Assembly (NCBI RefSeq): GCF_038069765.1
Contig: NZ_JBBPFS010000003.1
Location: 248,001-312,000 of the forward strand
From: Arthrobacter_B sp038069765
Lineage (GTDB): Bacteria; Actinomycetota; Actinomycetes; Actinomycetales; Micrococcaceae
DNA length: 64,000 nucleotides
Direction of reading: 5' to 3'
Shown here: positions 36,975 through 46,600 of the stretch, piece by piece
Position numbering within the stretch: the first letter of the stretch is position 1
Layout of the letters: each line of letters starts with the position of its first letter
Program-made: the position numbers and the translations under genes
Notes under the pieces: generated by a model
Databases searched by the model: none
Seen by the model: the letters and a program-made list of their open reading frames with translations, nothing else
What the model was told of the DNA's origin: nothing

Positions 36975-37778
36975 GTGAGTTCGATCGTCACCGGAGAAGC
37001 CGTTGTCCTTGAGCTGCGCCCGGCCTCGTTCGCGGCACGCGCCCTGAGTTCCATCATCGACGTCGCCGCCCAGCTCGTGGTGCTTTTCGGACTGCTGGTG
37101 CTTTTCGGGAGGACCCTCGGGCAATCCGTGGATCCTGCGCTCGGCACCGCCCTCATCCTGGCGATCGTTGTCCTGGTCATGATCGCCGCGCCGGTGGCGG
37201 TGGAAACCCTGACCCGCGGCAAGTCCCTGGGGCGCCTGGCCATGGGCCTGCGGATTGTGCGCGACGACGGCGGTGCGGTGCGCTTCCGCCACTGTTTGAT
37301 CCGCGGCATGACAGCCGTCCTCGAGATCTACCTGACCTTCGGATCGCTGGCTTTTGTGGTGGCGATGTTCAATGAGAAGTCCAAGCGCATCGGCGACCTG
37401 ATGGCCGGGACCTATTCACTGCGGGAACGCATTTCCGCGCCGCCGCTCCCGCAGGTCGTCGTGCCGCCGTCGCTGCGCACGTGGGCGGGACTGGCAGACC
37501 TGGGCCGGCTGCCGGATGCGCTGTCCCGCCGGGTCTCGCGCTTCCTGACCCAGAGCGCCCGGCTCTCGCCGCAGTCACGCAGTACGCTGGCCGCCGAACT
37601 GGCAACTGAAGTTTCGGCCTATGTCTCCCCGCAGCCGCCGGCCGGCACCTTTCCCGAAGATTTCCTCTGCGCCGTCACCGCCGAACGCCGGGACCGCGAC
37701 TATGTGTCGCTCTCCCGGCAGCGCGAACGCACCGAACAGCTGGGCCGGCGGCTGCACCGCCTTCCGTTCAGCCGGTAA
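36975..37778 (+). CDS. RDD-family membrane protein
   Basis: The 267-aa protein has the RDD core in its first 150 residues: SFAARALSSIIDVAAQ, two membrane helices, GKSLGRLAMGLRIVRDDGG and the closing KRIGDLMAGTY. The last 110 residues are soluble, basic and without a recognised domain. RDD proteins are membrane proteins of poorly defined function, some linked to transport. GTG 36975 has GAGGAG upstream, and TACAGT at about 36931 is a possible -10, so this gene seems to have a normal leader while its divergent partner does not. Confidence 0.9.
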   Translation: MSSIVTGEAVVLELRPASFAARALSSIIDVAAQLVVLFGLLVLFGRTLGQSVDPALGTALILAIVVLVMIAAPVAVETLTRGKSLGRLAMGLRIVRDDGGAVRFRHCLIRGMTAVLEIYLTFGSLAFVVAMFNEKSKRIGDLMAGTYSLRERISAPPLPQVVVPPSLRTWAGLADLGRLPDALSRRVSRFLTQSARLSPQSRSTLAAELATEVSAYVSPQPPAGTFPEDFLCAVTAERRDRDYVSLSRQRERTEQLGRRLHRLPFSR

Positions 37779-37807
37779 GCCGAACAACCTGCCAGCCGAA
37801 CAGCGCC

Positions 37808-39064
37808 CTACTGCTTGGGCTGGCTAACCCACTCCGCCCACGGCACGTTCCAGTCCCCGAAACCGTCCCAGACGTACATCGGCCCGTAGCCGGTGTTCAG
37901 GACCTGGACTACGTCGCCGGCGTCGAAGTTGTCGTAAATGTATTTGGCGCCTTCGGGGCTCATGCCGATGCAGCCGTGGGACACGTTCGCCACGCCCAGC
38001 ACCGGCTGGGCGGACGGCAGGGCCTCGTGGATGAAGGCTCCGCCGTTGGAAATCCGGGAAGCATTCTTGGCGGTGACGGGTTCGTAATAGTGCTCGTCCC
38101 CGGGTTTCAGTCCCAGCGACTCCGCCTTGAACGGAATGGTCTGATGCTGGTCCATGATCACGTGGTAGCCGATGGTGGACGGCCAGTCCTCGGTGCCCAG
38201 CGTGACGGGGAAAGTGCGGGTCAGCACGCCGTCGATGTAGACGCGCATCATCTTGTCCGCGTTGTCGACAACGGCCAGCCGTGTGTTGTGCGTGGTAAAG
38301 GTCGCGGTTTCGTTGAAGTTGCCGATCATCCCGTTGCCGAAATCCACCCCGAAGAGCTGCATGTCAACGGTGATGGTGCTCTGCGGCGCCCAGAATTCCT
38401 CGGCGCGGTAGCGGACCTGGGTGTCGCTGATCCAGTAGAAGGCACCCACCTGTCCGGAGCTGGACGTGATCTTGATGGATGCTTCGACTTCCGCCTTGTT
38501 CAGCACCGGTTCGCTGAACCGCAGTTCGATCGGCTGCCCGATGCCCACAGTGGTTGCGGACGCCGGATACATGACGGCGTTGGCTTCGTTGGCCGGCGTG
38601 ACAGTGGTGAACCTGCGGGTTTCGGTGCTGGTTTCGCCGTTGGCATCGGCCAGTGTGTAGGTCAGTTTGTACGGCGTGTTAAAGGCCAGCGGTGCTGCCG
38701 CCGTCCACACGGTTTTATCAGCGCTGATTTCCCCGGGAACCGGCTCGCCTCCCGCATCGGGCATCAGCTCCGCCGATTTCACCGTCCCCTCCTGCACGGT
38801 GATCACGGGAAGCGACGCAGGGTTCACCTCAACGGCGTCCGCGTCGGGGGTGACAACGGCAACAGGCTTGGGAACGGAGGGCTTATCGGCGGCAGCCGAC
38901 TGGGAAGAAGAGGCCGAAGACCCGCTTCCGGACTGGCCGGCCTGGCTTTCGCCGTCGAGCCAGGACGACGACGTCACTGCAGCGGCGCCGCCACCGATCA
39001 GAACGACTCCGGCCACGGCGGAACCGATGATCCAGCCCCTGCGGCTTTTTTTACCCTGTGCCAT
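37808..39064 (-). CDS. L,D-transpeptidase with Ig-like domains
   Basis: L,D-transpeptidases make 3-3 crosslinks in peptidoglycan. The 418-aa protein has an N-terminal membrane anchor (IIGSAVAGVVLIGGGAAAV), a Ser/Gln/Ala spacer and two Ig-like domains as in mycobacterial LdtMt2. A C-terminal YkuD domain has the catalytic SHGCIGMS motif (His363, Cys365) preceded by the outer His in AFIHEALP. A 50-residue tail with four Trp follows. ATG 39064 is chosen; upstream codons in frame are Pro/Ala-rich with no start signal. A -10 box TACAAT lies about 64 nt upstream of this ATG. Confidence 0.95.
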   Translation of the reverse strand: MAQGKKSRRGWIIGSAVAGVVLIGGGAAAVTSSSWLDGESQAGQSGSGSSASSSQSAAADKPSVPKPVAVVTPDADAVEVNPASLPVITVQEGTVKSAELMPDAGGEPVPGEISADKTVWTAAAPLAFNTPYKLTYTLADANGETSTETRRFTTVTPANEANAVMYPASATTVGIGQPIELRFSEPVLNKAEVEASIKITSSSGQVGAFYWISDTQVRYRAEEFWAPQSTITVDMQLFGVDFGNGMIGNFNETATFTTHNTRLAVVDNADKMMRVYIDGVLTRTFPVTLGTEDWPSTIGYHVIMDQHQTIPFKAESLGLKPGDEHYYEPVTAKNASRISNGGAFIHEALPSAQPVLGVANVSHGCIGMSPEGAKYIYDNFDAGDVVQVLNTGYGPMYVWDGFGDWNVPWAEWVSQPKQ

Positions 39065-39127
39065 AACTGCTAACCAATGCTTCCCGGTACTCGCGACCAA
39101 ATGCGGAGCTACCATGCCCCCCGCGAC

Positions 39128-39133
39128 ATTGTA
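39128..39133 (-). promoter_or_regulatory. -10 box of the L,D-transpeptidase gene
   Basis: TACAAT on the minus strand (one base from TATAAT) would start transcription near 39121, giving a leader of about 57 nt. No clear -35 is present. Confidence 0.45.
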
Positions 39134-39149
39134 CGGCACCCAGGTATGA

Positions 39150-39184
39150 GCGGCGGCTCCGGGCCGCGGCCCCGGAGCCGCCGC
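39150..39184 (-). terminator. GC-rich hairpin after ahcY
   Basis: A 14-bp perfect stem (GCGGCGGCTCCGGG with its complement) and 7-nt loop begin 23 nt past the ahcY stop. No U-tract. It separates ahcY from the L,D-transpeptidase gene. Confidence 0.75.
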
Positions 39185-39206
39185 GGAAGGGGGCTGGCTT
39201 GCGGAT

Positions 39207-40685
39207 TTAGTAGCGGTAGTGCTCCGGCTTGTACGGTCCGGCAACGTCAACGCCGAGGTATTCGGCCTGGTTCTTGGTCAGTTCAGTCAGCTCGACGCCG
39301 AGGGCATCCAGGTGCAGCCGGGCCACTTTCTCGTCCAGGACTTTGGGCAGCACGTAGACCTGGTTGGCGTAGCCGCCTTCCTCCACCGATTTGCCGTGCT
39401 TGGTGAACAGCTCGATCTGCGCGATGGTCTGGTTCGCGAAGGAGTTGGACATAACAAACGAGGGGTGGCCCGTGGCGTTGCCCAGGTTCAGCAGCCGCCC
39501 CTCGGAGAGCACAATGATGCTGCGCTGTTCCGCGGTGCCCTCGTCGAAGATCCACTCGTGCACCTGGGGCTTGATCTCCACCTTGCGGATGCCCGGGGTC
39601 TTGGCGAGGCCGGCCATGTCGATTTCGTTGTCGAAGTGCCCCACGTTGCCCACAATCGCCTGGTGCTTCATCCGGGCCATGTGCTCGGCCATGATGATGT
39701 CCTTGTTGCCCGTGGTGGTGATGAACAGGTCGCCCTGTCCGAGCACCGATTCCAGCCTGGCCACCTGGTAGCCGTCCATTGCGGCCTGCAGGGCGCAGAT
39801 GGGGTCGATTTCGGTGACGATCACCCGGGCGCCCTGGCCGCGGAGCGCTTCCGCCGCGCCCTTGCCGACGTCGCCGTAGCCGCAGACCACGGCCACCTTG
39901 CCGCCGATCAGCGTGTCCGTGGCCCGGTTCAGGCCATCGGGCAGGGAATGCCGGATGCCGTACCTGTTGTCGAACTTTGACTTCGTCACGGAGTCATTGA
40001 CGTTGATGGCCGGGAAGAGCAGCTGGCCCTCCGCTGCGAGCTGGTACAGCCGCAGCACTCCGGTGGTGGTTTCCTCGGTGACGCCGCGAATGCCCTTGGC
40101 GATTTCGGTCCATTTGCCGGGCGTTTCAGCCAGGGAGCGGCGCAGGACGTCCAAGATGACCGTGTATTCGTAGGAGTATCCCGGGTCCCCCTCCTCCGGG
40201 TTCTCCGGCACGGCGCCCGCAGCCTCAAACTCGACGCCCTTGTGCAGCAGCATGGTGGCGTCGCCGCCGTCGTCAAGAATCATGTTCGGCCCGCCGGAGC
40301 CTTCAGGCCAGGAGAGAATCTGCTGCGCGGTCCACCAGTACTCCTCCAGGGACTCGTTCTTCCAGGCGAACACGGGCACGCCGGCCGGTTCCTCAGGGGT
40401 TCCGCTGCCGACGACGACGGCGGCAGCTGCCTCGTCCTGGGTGGAGAAGATGTTGCAGGAGGCCCAGCGGACCTCGGCGCCCAGGGCGGTGAGGGTTTCG
40501 ATCAGCACGGCCGTCTGCACGGTCATGTGCAGCGATCCGGCGATGCGGGCGCCCTTGAGCGGCTGGCTGGGACCGTATTCGCGGCGCAGTGCCATCAGAC
40601 CGGGCATTTCATGCTCGGCCAGGCGGATCTGGTGGCGTCCGGCTTCAGCCAGGGACAGGTCGGCTACTTTGAAATCGAAGCTCAC
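39207..40685 (-). CDS. ahcY: adenosylhomocysteinase
   Basis: AhcY hydrolyses S-adenosylhomocysteine to adenosine and homocysteine, removing the product inhibitor of methyltransferases. The 492-aa length is that of the bacterial form. SLHMTVQTAVLIETL, the NAD-binding VCGYGDVGKGAAEAL, VTEIDPICALQAAMDG and the C-terminal KPEHYRY are all present. It starts 8 nt after the Trm112-like gene, so the pair is probably cotranscribed. Confidence 0.98.
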   Translation of the reverse strand: MSFDFKVADLSLAEAGRHQIRLAEHEMPGLMALRREYGPSQPLKGARIAGSLHMTVQTAVLIETLTALGAEVRWASCNIFSTQDEAAAAVVVGSGTPEEPAGVPVFAWKNESLEEYWWTAQQILSWPEGSGGPNMILDDGGDATMLLHKGVEFEAAGAVPENPEEGDPGYSYEYTVILDVLRRSLAETPGKWTEIAKGIRGVTEETTTGVLRLYQLAAEGQLLFPAINVNDSVTKSKFDNRYGIRHSLPDGLNRATDTLIGGKVAVVCGYGDVGKGAAEALRGQGARVIVTEIDPICALQAAMDGYQVARLESVLGQGDLFITTTGNKDIIMAEHMARMKHQAIVGNVGHFDNEIDMAGLAKTPGIRKVEIKPQVHEWIFDEGTAEQRSIIVLSEGRLLNLGNATGHPSFVMSNSFANQTIAQIELFTKHGKSVEEGGYANQVYVLPKVLDEKVARLHLDALGVELTELTKNQAEYLGVDVAGPYKPEHYRY

Positions 40686-40693
40686 GGGAATCC

Positions 40694-40900
40694 TCAGTTC
40701 GAAGTGGCGGGAACGGAGTCGGAAGCAGCTGATGCCGAGGGCGCCAGCAGAACCGGAATTCCCTCGTCCAGAACATAGCGGACCCGGCGGCCGGCGGCGT
40801 CAGGAGCGGTCGAGACCAGCTCGCCGTCCACCTCTTCCAGCGGAGAACCCGTTACGGGGCAGCGCAGAACCGCCATCAGGTCGGCAGTGAGTGTGGCCAT
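40694..40900 (-). CDS. Trm112-family small protein
   Basis: This 68-aa protein matches the Trm112/UPF0434 family: an N-terminal LMAVLRCPVTGSPLEE strand-turn and the YVLDEGIPVLL ending. Only one Cys of the usual zinc pair remains, which occurs in actinobacterial members. Some Trm112 proteins activate methyltransferases; no such role is shown here. ATG 40900 is preferred, with a GTG four codons earlier also possible. The 95-bp gap upstream, to DUF3499, holds no gene; in mycobacteria phosphomannomutase and a SIS-domain gene occupy this place. Confidence 0.85.
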   Translation of the reverse strand: MATLTADLMAVLRCPVTGSPLEEVDGELVSTAPDAAGRRVRYVLDEGIPVLLAPSASAASDSVPATSN

Positions 40901-40995
40901 GGATTGCAGCACTTCCTTGGATACGTCGATGCCGTGCTCGGTATACGCGGCGCAGGCCCCCAGACTATCCCTTCCGCCTACCGGTTTCGCGGTGC

Positions 40996-41376
40996 CTAGA
41001 CCTCTTCGCGGAGCACGCGCAGGTGTGCGCGCCGCGTTCCGGGAGTCTCCGCCGGGGCTTCCAGCGCGTGTTTGCCGGTGCGTTTGGGTGTTTCCGCTGC
41101 AGGTGCCTCGGCCGCTTCCCGCACGGCATCCACGAGGGCGGACAGATCGTCGCGGCTCGGGGTCCGGGGCTGGCCCGAAAGGTTCAGCCGGACCACTTCC
41201 CATCCCAGGGGCACGGTCAGGCGGGCCGCGTGGGCGCTGCACAAATCGTAACAATGGGGTTCGGCGTAGGTTGCCAGCGGTCCCAGCACCGCGGTGGAAT
41301 CGGCATAGACGTATGTCAGGGTGGCGACAGCCGCCTGTCGGCACGCTGATCTGGAGCACAGTCTTAAGGAATCCAC
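40996..41376 (-). CDS. DUF3499 Cys-rich protein
   Basis: The 126-aa protein has paired cysteines in LCSRSACRQAA and HCYDLCSAHAARL that could bind a metal, a conserved LTVPLGWEVVRL segment, and a basic, Pro/Ala-rich C-terminal half. DUF3499 is an actinobacterial family of unknown function conserved next to the Rv3259-like metallopeptidase and whiB2. GTG 41376 is chosen, just after the first plausible -10 box. Confidence 0.88.
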   Translation of the reverse strand: MDSLRLCSRSACRQAAVATLTYVYADSTAVLGPLATYAEPHCYDLCSAHAARLTVPLGWEVVRLNLSGQPRTPSRDDLSALVDAVREAAEAPAAETPKRTGKHALEAPAETPGTRRAHLRVLREEV

Positions 41377-41384
41377 GGATGACC

Positions 41385-41390
41385 ACTTTA
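41385..41390 (-). promoter_or_regulatory. -10 box of the DUF3499 gene
   Basis: TAAAGT lies 8 nt before the GTG at 41376 on the minus strand, consistent with a leaderless or nearly leaderless mRNA. Confidence 0.4.
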
Positions 41391-41471
41391 CCCGGCACAG
41401 CCGCCGGGGAACGGCAGGCTCGCCGAAAGACCGCCACCTGAAAACAGTGCACGCACGGGGGCTAAAGCGGT

Positions 41472-41477
41472 TACAGT
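41472..41477 (+). promoter_or_regulatory. -10 box of the metallopeptidase-family gene, leaderless arrangement
   Basis: TACAGT lies 6 nt before the ATG at 41484. Together with the box at 41385 it forms a compact divergent promoter pair. Confidence 0.5.
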
Positions 41478-41483
41478 TCTTAT

Positions 41484-41996
41484 ATGTCCAGCGGACCAAC
41501 TCTGAGGGTGGATCTCGGCCCCGACGACGGCTTTGGCTCTGCGTCGGCCGGCACCGGCCGGCGGCGCCCCTTTCACCGGCGGCGCCGCAACCGGCACGGG
41601 CGCGGCTTGCGCGGCGAACTCATTCCCGCCCACCTGGCCGGATTCCGGTCCCGTTCGGAACGGTTTGACGCCTGGGTCCTGGAGTCGGCGCAGCGCCTGG
41701 AACGTCTGTGGGGCGAGGACATCCAGACCTACCAGTTTGTCGTCCAGGACATTCCCCCGGGCCTCGAGGAACTGGCCGCAACGGGCGGGCACCTGCCCTT
41801 CGGTGCCGGCGCTCCGGCCGAGGGCCCCCGCCCCGCGGTGATCACCGTGTACCGCCATCCGGTGGAGGCTGCGGCGCGCGGCCTGGTACCGGTCAGCGAA
41901 CTGATCCACGACGTCGTCGTGGAACAGCTGGCCACCCTGATGGGCATGGATCCGGAAACCGTCGACCCCACCTACGGACGTTTCCGCCCGCTGTAA
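41484..41996 (+). CDS. metallopeptidase-family protein (Rv3259-like)
   Basis: The 170-aa protein begins with a basic Arg-rich stretch (to about residue 45). A domain resembling the zincin-like PF06262 family follows: AVITVYRHPVEAA and the terminal helix VVVEQLATLMGMDP. The usual HExxH zinc motif is not seen (the matching place reads IHDVVVEQ), so peptidase activity is doubtful. In mycobacteria this gene lies beside DUF3499 and whiB2, and the same neighbourhood is kept here with the gene divergent from DUF3499. Confidence 0.8.
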   Translation: MSSGPTLRVDLGPDDGFGSASAGTGRRRPFHRRRRNRHGRGLRGELIPAHLAGFRSRSERFDAWVLESAQRLERLWGEDIQTYQFVVQDIPPGLEELAATGGHLPFGAGAPAEGPRPAVITVYRHPVEAAARGLVPVSELIHDVVVEQLATLMGMDPETVDPTYGRFRPL

Positions 41997-42017
41997 AGAG
42001 CCGGCGAACCGGAGCGG

Positions 42018-43664
42018 CTAGTAGCCCAGGGCCACCGGAACGCTCAGGCCTCCGACGTTCCCCTTGGGCAGCGGCAGCACCGACACCCCGGGTCCGGCGG
42101 CCGCAGTGACCACCTGGGCGCCGTAAACGGCATCGCCGGTGGTGCTGATCAGCACCGCAGCCAGGCCCGACCCGACGCCGGCGGCCGGCACGTTGACCGT
42201 TGTGCCGGCGGCCACTGACACCACCTGCTCTTCCTGCAGGGCGCCGTCCTTGCCGATCCCGGTCAGGCGAACTTCGGCATCGCCGGACGGAGCGGCAAAG
42301 GAGAGCACGGAGTTGGCGTTCGGCAGCACCGCCAGGTGTTCGCTGCCCAGCCGCTCACCCGAGGGCGCGACGGCGATGTCAACCGGTGCGTCCACCTCGC
42401 TCCCCCGGCTGGAGACTACGCCGGAGACCACCGAGACGTCGGCGGTCACCTCCACGGTGTAGGTTCCTTCAGCCAGATCGGGCAGGGGCAGCTGGCCCAC
42501 GCTTCCGGCCGGGACGGTGAAGACTCCGCCGCCCGGTATCGCTGCTTCGCCCTCCGGGCCGAGGACTTTGACCGAGACGACGGCGTTGGTGCTGCCCGGA
42601 ACCGCCACGTGCACGGCCGGCGTCGCGAACTCAAATCCGCGCTGCGCCGCCACCTTCTTGGTTGCGGCGGGATCCTGGATGCGCACGCCGCTGATCACCT
42701 GCTGGGGGGAAGCGGCAGCTGCCGGCTGAAGCAGCTCCACGCCCCCGGGAGTGAGCCCGCGCAGGATGCTCTGCTGCACCAGGGCGGTGACCGGCCCGCC
42801 GGAGCTGCGCACATGAACCGCTGCCGACGGTTCGTTGGCGGCCAGCCCGGCCATGACGATCGATTTGGTTTCGCCCGGAGGAACCAGGATTCCCCGGGTG
42901 CCCGTGCCCTCGACCCTTCCCTTGGAGCCGAAGACTTCCAGGTCAACCGTGGCTGCGCTCTCTGACGGGTTGGTCAGCCGCAGTACGGCAGTGGCACCCA
43001 CCGTGGTGCGCACCCCGGCAATCCACATGTCGTTGCCCGGTGCCTGGCAGTTCGCGGCAGCCACGCCCGAAAGGTCTCCGTCAGCGGCGGCAAAGGTGAC
43101 AACGGCGTTCGCTGTGGCCTGCAGGGTGCCGGCGGGCTCGGCGCTCAGCACGCTGACATCGGAAACATCGAGGTGGCTGACGATGCCGGCGCTGCGCACC
43201 CCGGCGAGCGGAGCTGCGTCCGGATCATCTTCGGCAATGGTTTTGAGTTCAGTGGCGCCGTCCGCCCGGAGCAGCGAGGACACCGGCACCGGGTTGCCGG
43301 GCCCGCTGAGGACCGCGGCGCTCAGCGACGTCCGTGCCGACGCGGATACCGGGCTGAACTGCGGATCCGTTCCGGCCACGTCGCCGGAGAGCAGCCGCAG
43401 CGGTTCGGGACAGACCGCGGTCAGCGGGCCGGCGGGAACTTCGGCCGCGGCAACGTCCACGGTCCTGCCGGCGGTTCCCGCCTCCACCACCTGCGACCCG
43501 GCCACCACTGCCGCGGCCGCGGCAAGGACCAGAACGCCGGCGGCGGCCGTGGCGGCCCGCTGCCGCCTCTTCTGCCGCCGGGACCGGGATTCCGCCCGGC
43601 CCGACGGCGCCGGCTGGACCTTGGACGCCTTCGCTCCGTTGCTGCCCGAATCCTTGCGGCTCAT
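42018..43664 (-). CDS. DUF5719 membrane-anchored protein
   Basis: The 548-aa protein has a basic N-terminus, one membrane helix (AATAAAGVLVLAAAAAVV, about 35-55) and a long extracytoplasmic part made of beta-rich repeats. It fits the actinobacterial DUF5719 family, encoded after a giant glycosyltransferase and of unknown function, probably at the cell surface. ATG 43664 overlaps the glycosyltransferase stop by one base (TGATG). A longer upstream frame exists but overlaps that gene and is Gly/Ala-rich. Confidence 0.88.
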   Translation of the reverse strand: MSRKDSGSNGAKASKVQPAPSGRAESRSRRQKRRQRAATAAAGVLVLAAAAAVVAGSQVVEAGTAGRTVDVAAAEVPAGPLTAVCPEPLRLLSGDVAGTDPQFSPVSASARTSLSAAVLSGPGNPVPVSSLLRADGATELKTIAEDDPDAAPLAGVRSAGIVSHLDVSDVSVLSAEPAGTLQATANAVVTFAAADGDLSGVAAANCQAPGNDMWIAGVRTTVGATAVLRLTNPSESAATVDLEVFGSKGRVEGTGTRGILVPPGETKSIVMAGLAANEPSAAVHVRSSGGPVTALVQQSILRGLTPGGVELLQPAAAASPQQVISGVRIQDPAATKKVAAQRGFEFATPAVHVAVPGSTNAVVSVKVLGPEGEAAIPGGGVFTVPAGSVGQLPLPDLAEGTYTVEVTADVSVVSGVVSSRGSEVDAPVDIAVAPSGERLGSEHLAVLPNANSVLSFAAPSGDAEVRLTGIGKDGALQEEQVVSVAAGTTVNVPAAGVGSGLAAVLISTTGDAVYGAQVVTAAAGPGVSVLPLPKGNVGGLSVPVALGY

Positions 43665-46600
43665 CAGCGCATCCCTTCCGTCGCGCCGGATTCTCCGGAG
43701 GCGTTCACTCTGTTGTCTTCCGGCTTGGGCCGGATATCTTCGGCCACCGTTCGGTGAACGGGCTGCTCCAACGGTGCTGCCGGCGTTGTGCCCGCCGGCG
43801 TTGCTCCCTCCGGCGTTGCCCCTTCCGGCTCCGAACGGACCGATCCCTGCCGGCCCGGCAGCCGGACGGGTCCGGTGCGCTTCCGCGTCGGCAGAGCCAG
43901 CAGCACGGTCAAGGCGATCACCAGGACCTGCAGTGTGCCCACCCAGGGTTCCCACCCGGTGGTGTAGCCGATTTCCAACTCTCCTCCCCCGGCCGGAAGC
44001 TCAAAGGCCTGCGCCCAGCCGTCCGCCGTCGCCGGCAGGGGCGAACCGTTCAGGCTTGCCCGCCACCCGGGATCGGAGCGTTCGGCGAGTACCAGCAGCC
44101 GGCCTTCATCTCCGGCCGGGATGGACCCGCGGACATCGGTGCGCCCGGACGGGACCACTGCCTCCACGGTGCCGTCAGCCGCCATGATGCGGACCCGGCC
44201 GGTCAGCTCCGAAGAGTTTTCGGTTCCCTGTTCGTCAAGCTGTCCGGCAACCCGCCAGAGCCAGCCGGATTCCGTCTGCCCCACCGGGGTCAGCCCGGGA
44301 ACCGAATCCATTTTCCCGGCGAGCAGCTCGGCCGAGGTATCGGACTCCTGCAGGACAACGTAGCCAACCCCGAGACGGGACAGCTCTCCGCGCGGATCCA
44401 CGCCGGTTCCGGCCGTGATGACGGCGACGGCGCGGCGCAGGTCTGCGGCGGCGTCGTCGTCGGCCGCGAGCTCCTCGCCGTTAACCGGCCCGGTGACCGC
44501 ACGGGCTGCATAAATGGCGGACATGCTGTCCAGCGTGGTGCCGCCGTTGCGCATCAAAGCTGCCGTCACGTCGTCGTTGGCGTCGGTATGCAGCAGCAGC
44601 GTCCTGATGCGTTCGTCGCTGCCGCCCTTGTCCGCGGCGGTGGCGGGAAGAGTACGCTCCGCAGCCGGACCCACCAGGAACCCGGTGCCGTTAGCCCCGG
44701 CAACTGCCTCGCCGGAGCCTGCCAGCGGGATGGTCCACAGGGCCAGGCTCGCCGCGGGGCCAAGTGCAAGGAGAATTCCCAGCAGCACGGTGACCGGACG
44801 CGCTGTCCGGCTGCCCGGTGTGCGGGAATCGCCGGCGGCAGAGGTGACGCCGGACGTGCCGGTGCTGGCGTCGGCGGACCGGCCCGCCGTTTTCCGGCGC
44901 GCCAGCAGGGTGTCCCCTGCCAGCAGGGCCGCGCACAGCTGCAGGAACACCGCAGCTGAAACCAGCGGGCCGGGGAACGGCGTTACCAGTGCATCGGGTG
45001 CGGCCCCCGTTGCCACAAAGGCAGATCCCCAGCTCAGGAGAAGAGCTCCAATGCTCAGGATCCAGGCCAGCCGCGCCGGTGCGGCGCGGGGACCGGCAAA
45101 AAGTGCGGAGGCGGCCAGAGCCGCGACGGGAGCTCCGATGACCAGGGCAAGAACCAGCGGCCAGGGTCCCGCGGGCAGGAATTCCACGGCAGGGAGGGAG
45201 CCGTGGATGTCAAAGGCGGCCGGGAACCCCAGAAGCTGCTGCCAGAGCGCAGCGGGATCGAAGGCCAGGGGAACTCCGGGATCGGCAGCCAGCGCGCGGG
45301 GGCGCCCCAGAGTGGAGATCACCAGGGGAAGCAGCAGCGCTGCGGACGGCAGCAGCGACCACCAGAGCGTCCGCGCACGCCGGTGCAGCCGGACGGACAG
45401 CAGCAGCACGGCCGCAGCGGCCAGGATGAAGAGCACGGGTGCGCAGGCTGTAAGGACCGCCAGCAGCAGTCCCGCGGCGGCGGCCGCCGCCCAGCTGGGC
45501 ACGCCGCCGGTGCCCGGGGACAGGGTGCGCGGCGCAGCGTGCAGACGTTCAGCGGGTCGTCCCCCGCTTTCGGTACCGGGCCGTCCGGCCCCTACGGCGC
45601 GCAGCACGGCCAGCACGAACAGCGGCAGCAGGATGTGCGCAATCAGTGCGCCGAGGCGGCCGTCGCCCAGCGCCACCTGCAGCGCCGGCGCAGCGCCCCA
45701 GAACATGGCGGCCCAGAAACGCAGTCCCCGGTGCCGGGTCAGTGCCCCGGAAGCGAACCAGGCGCTGAGCCCCGCCAGCGGCATTGCCGTCAGCATCAGA
45801 GCCACCACTGCTGTGTTGGTGTTGCCCAGCCCGGCGGCCCCGAGCAGCCACAGTACGTAGTCGAACGGATCTCCGTGGCCGGGGTAACCGGTTCCAAGCT
45901 CGATCCACCAGGACGAGGCATTGGACCAGATTTCTCCCAGCCGTCCGGACAACGGCAGCAGCGCGCCGCCGGCAAGGGCCGGCGCGCCGACAAACCGGTG
46001 CAGGGCGATCAGCGATGCCGCCAGGAGCGCCAGCACTGCCGCTACGGCACCAACCCCTACCCAGGCACGGGAAGGAGCAGCCAGGGAGGCAAAGTCATCG
46101 TTGGAATCACCGCTGGGCTCGAAGGAACCGGCGTCGCTGCTCGCGCCCATCAGGCCGGCGGTCTCCGAGGCGTCCGAACCCGCCCGCTCCCGCGCCGGAT
46201 AGTCCGCCGGTTCGGATTCGAAAAGGGAGCGGCGGTGTTCGCGCACTTCGCGGGGCCCCGTACGCAGGGCATGAACCGCACTGCGCGGTCGGGTCCGGGT
46301 GGCCGCAGCGGCGCGGCGGGAGCGGTACAGGTCCAGCGGGCGCAGCACGCCGCCGATGCTCGCGGTAAGGGAGGCCAGCGCATAGCCGGGGTCCTTGGCG
46401 AGCATGCCCAGGAAGAACCGGCCGAAACCGCCCAGCACGGCGCCGACCATCAGGAAGGGCACCTGCCACAGGGGAGCATGTTTGAGGCGCAGGAAAATTT
46501 CGGCCCGGCGCAAGGCGCGGGCGGAGGCAGCGGTGTTGGGCCTGCTGCCGGCGTGGCGGACCTTCGCGGCCGGGACAACAACAACGCGGTGTCCGGCGAG

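Noticed and set aside
41484..41996. Calling this gene an active zinc metalloprotease
   Set aside because: The usual HExxH motif is not visible, so only family membership is claimed, not activity.
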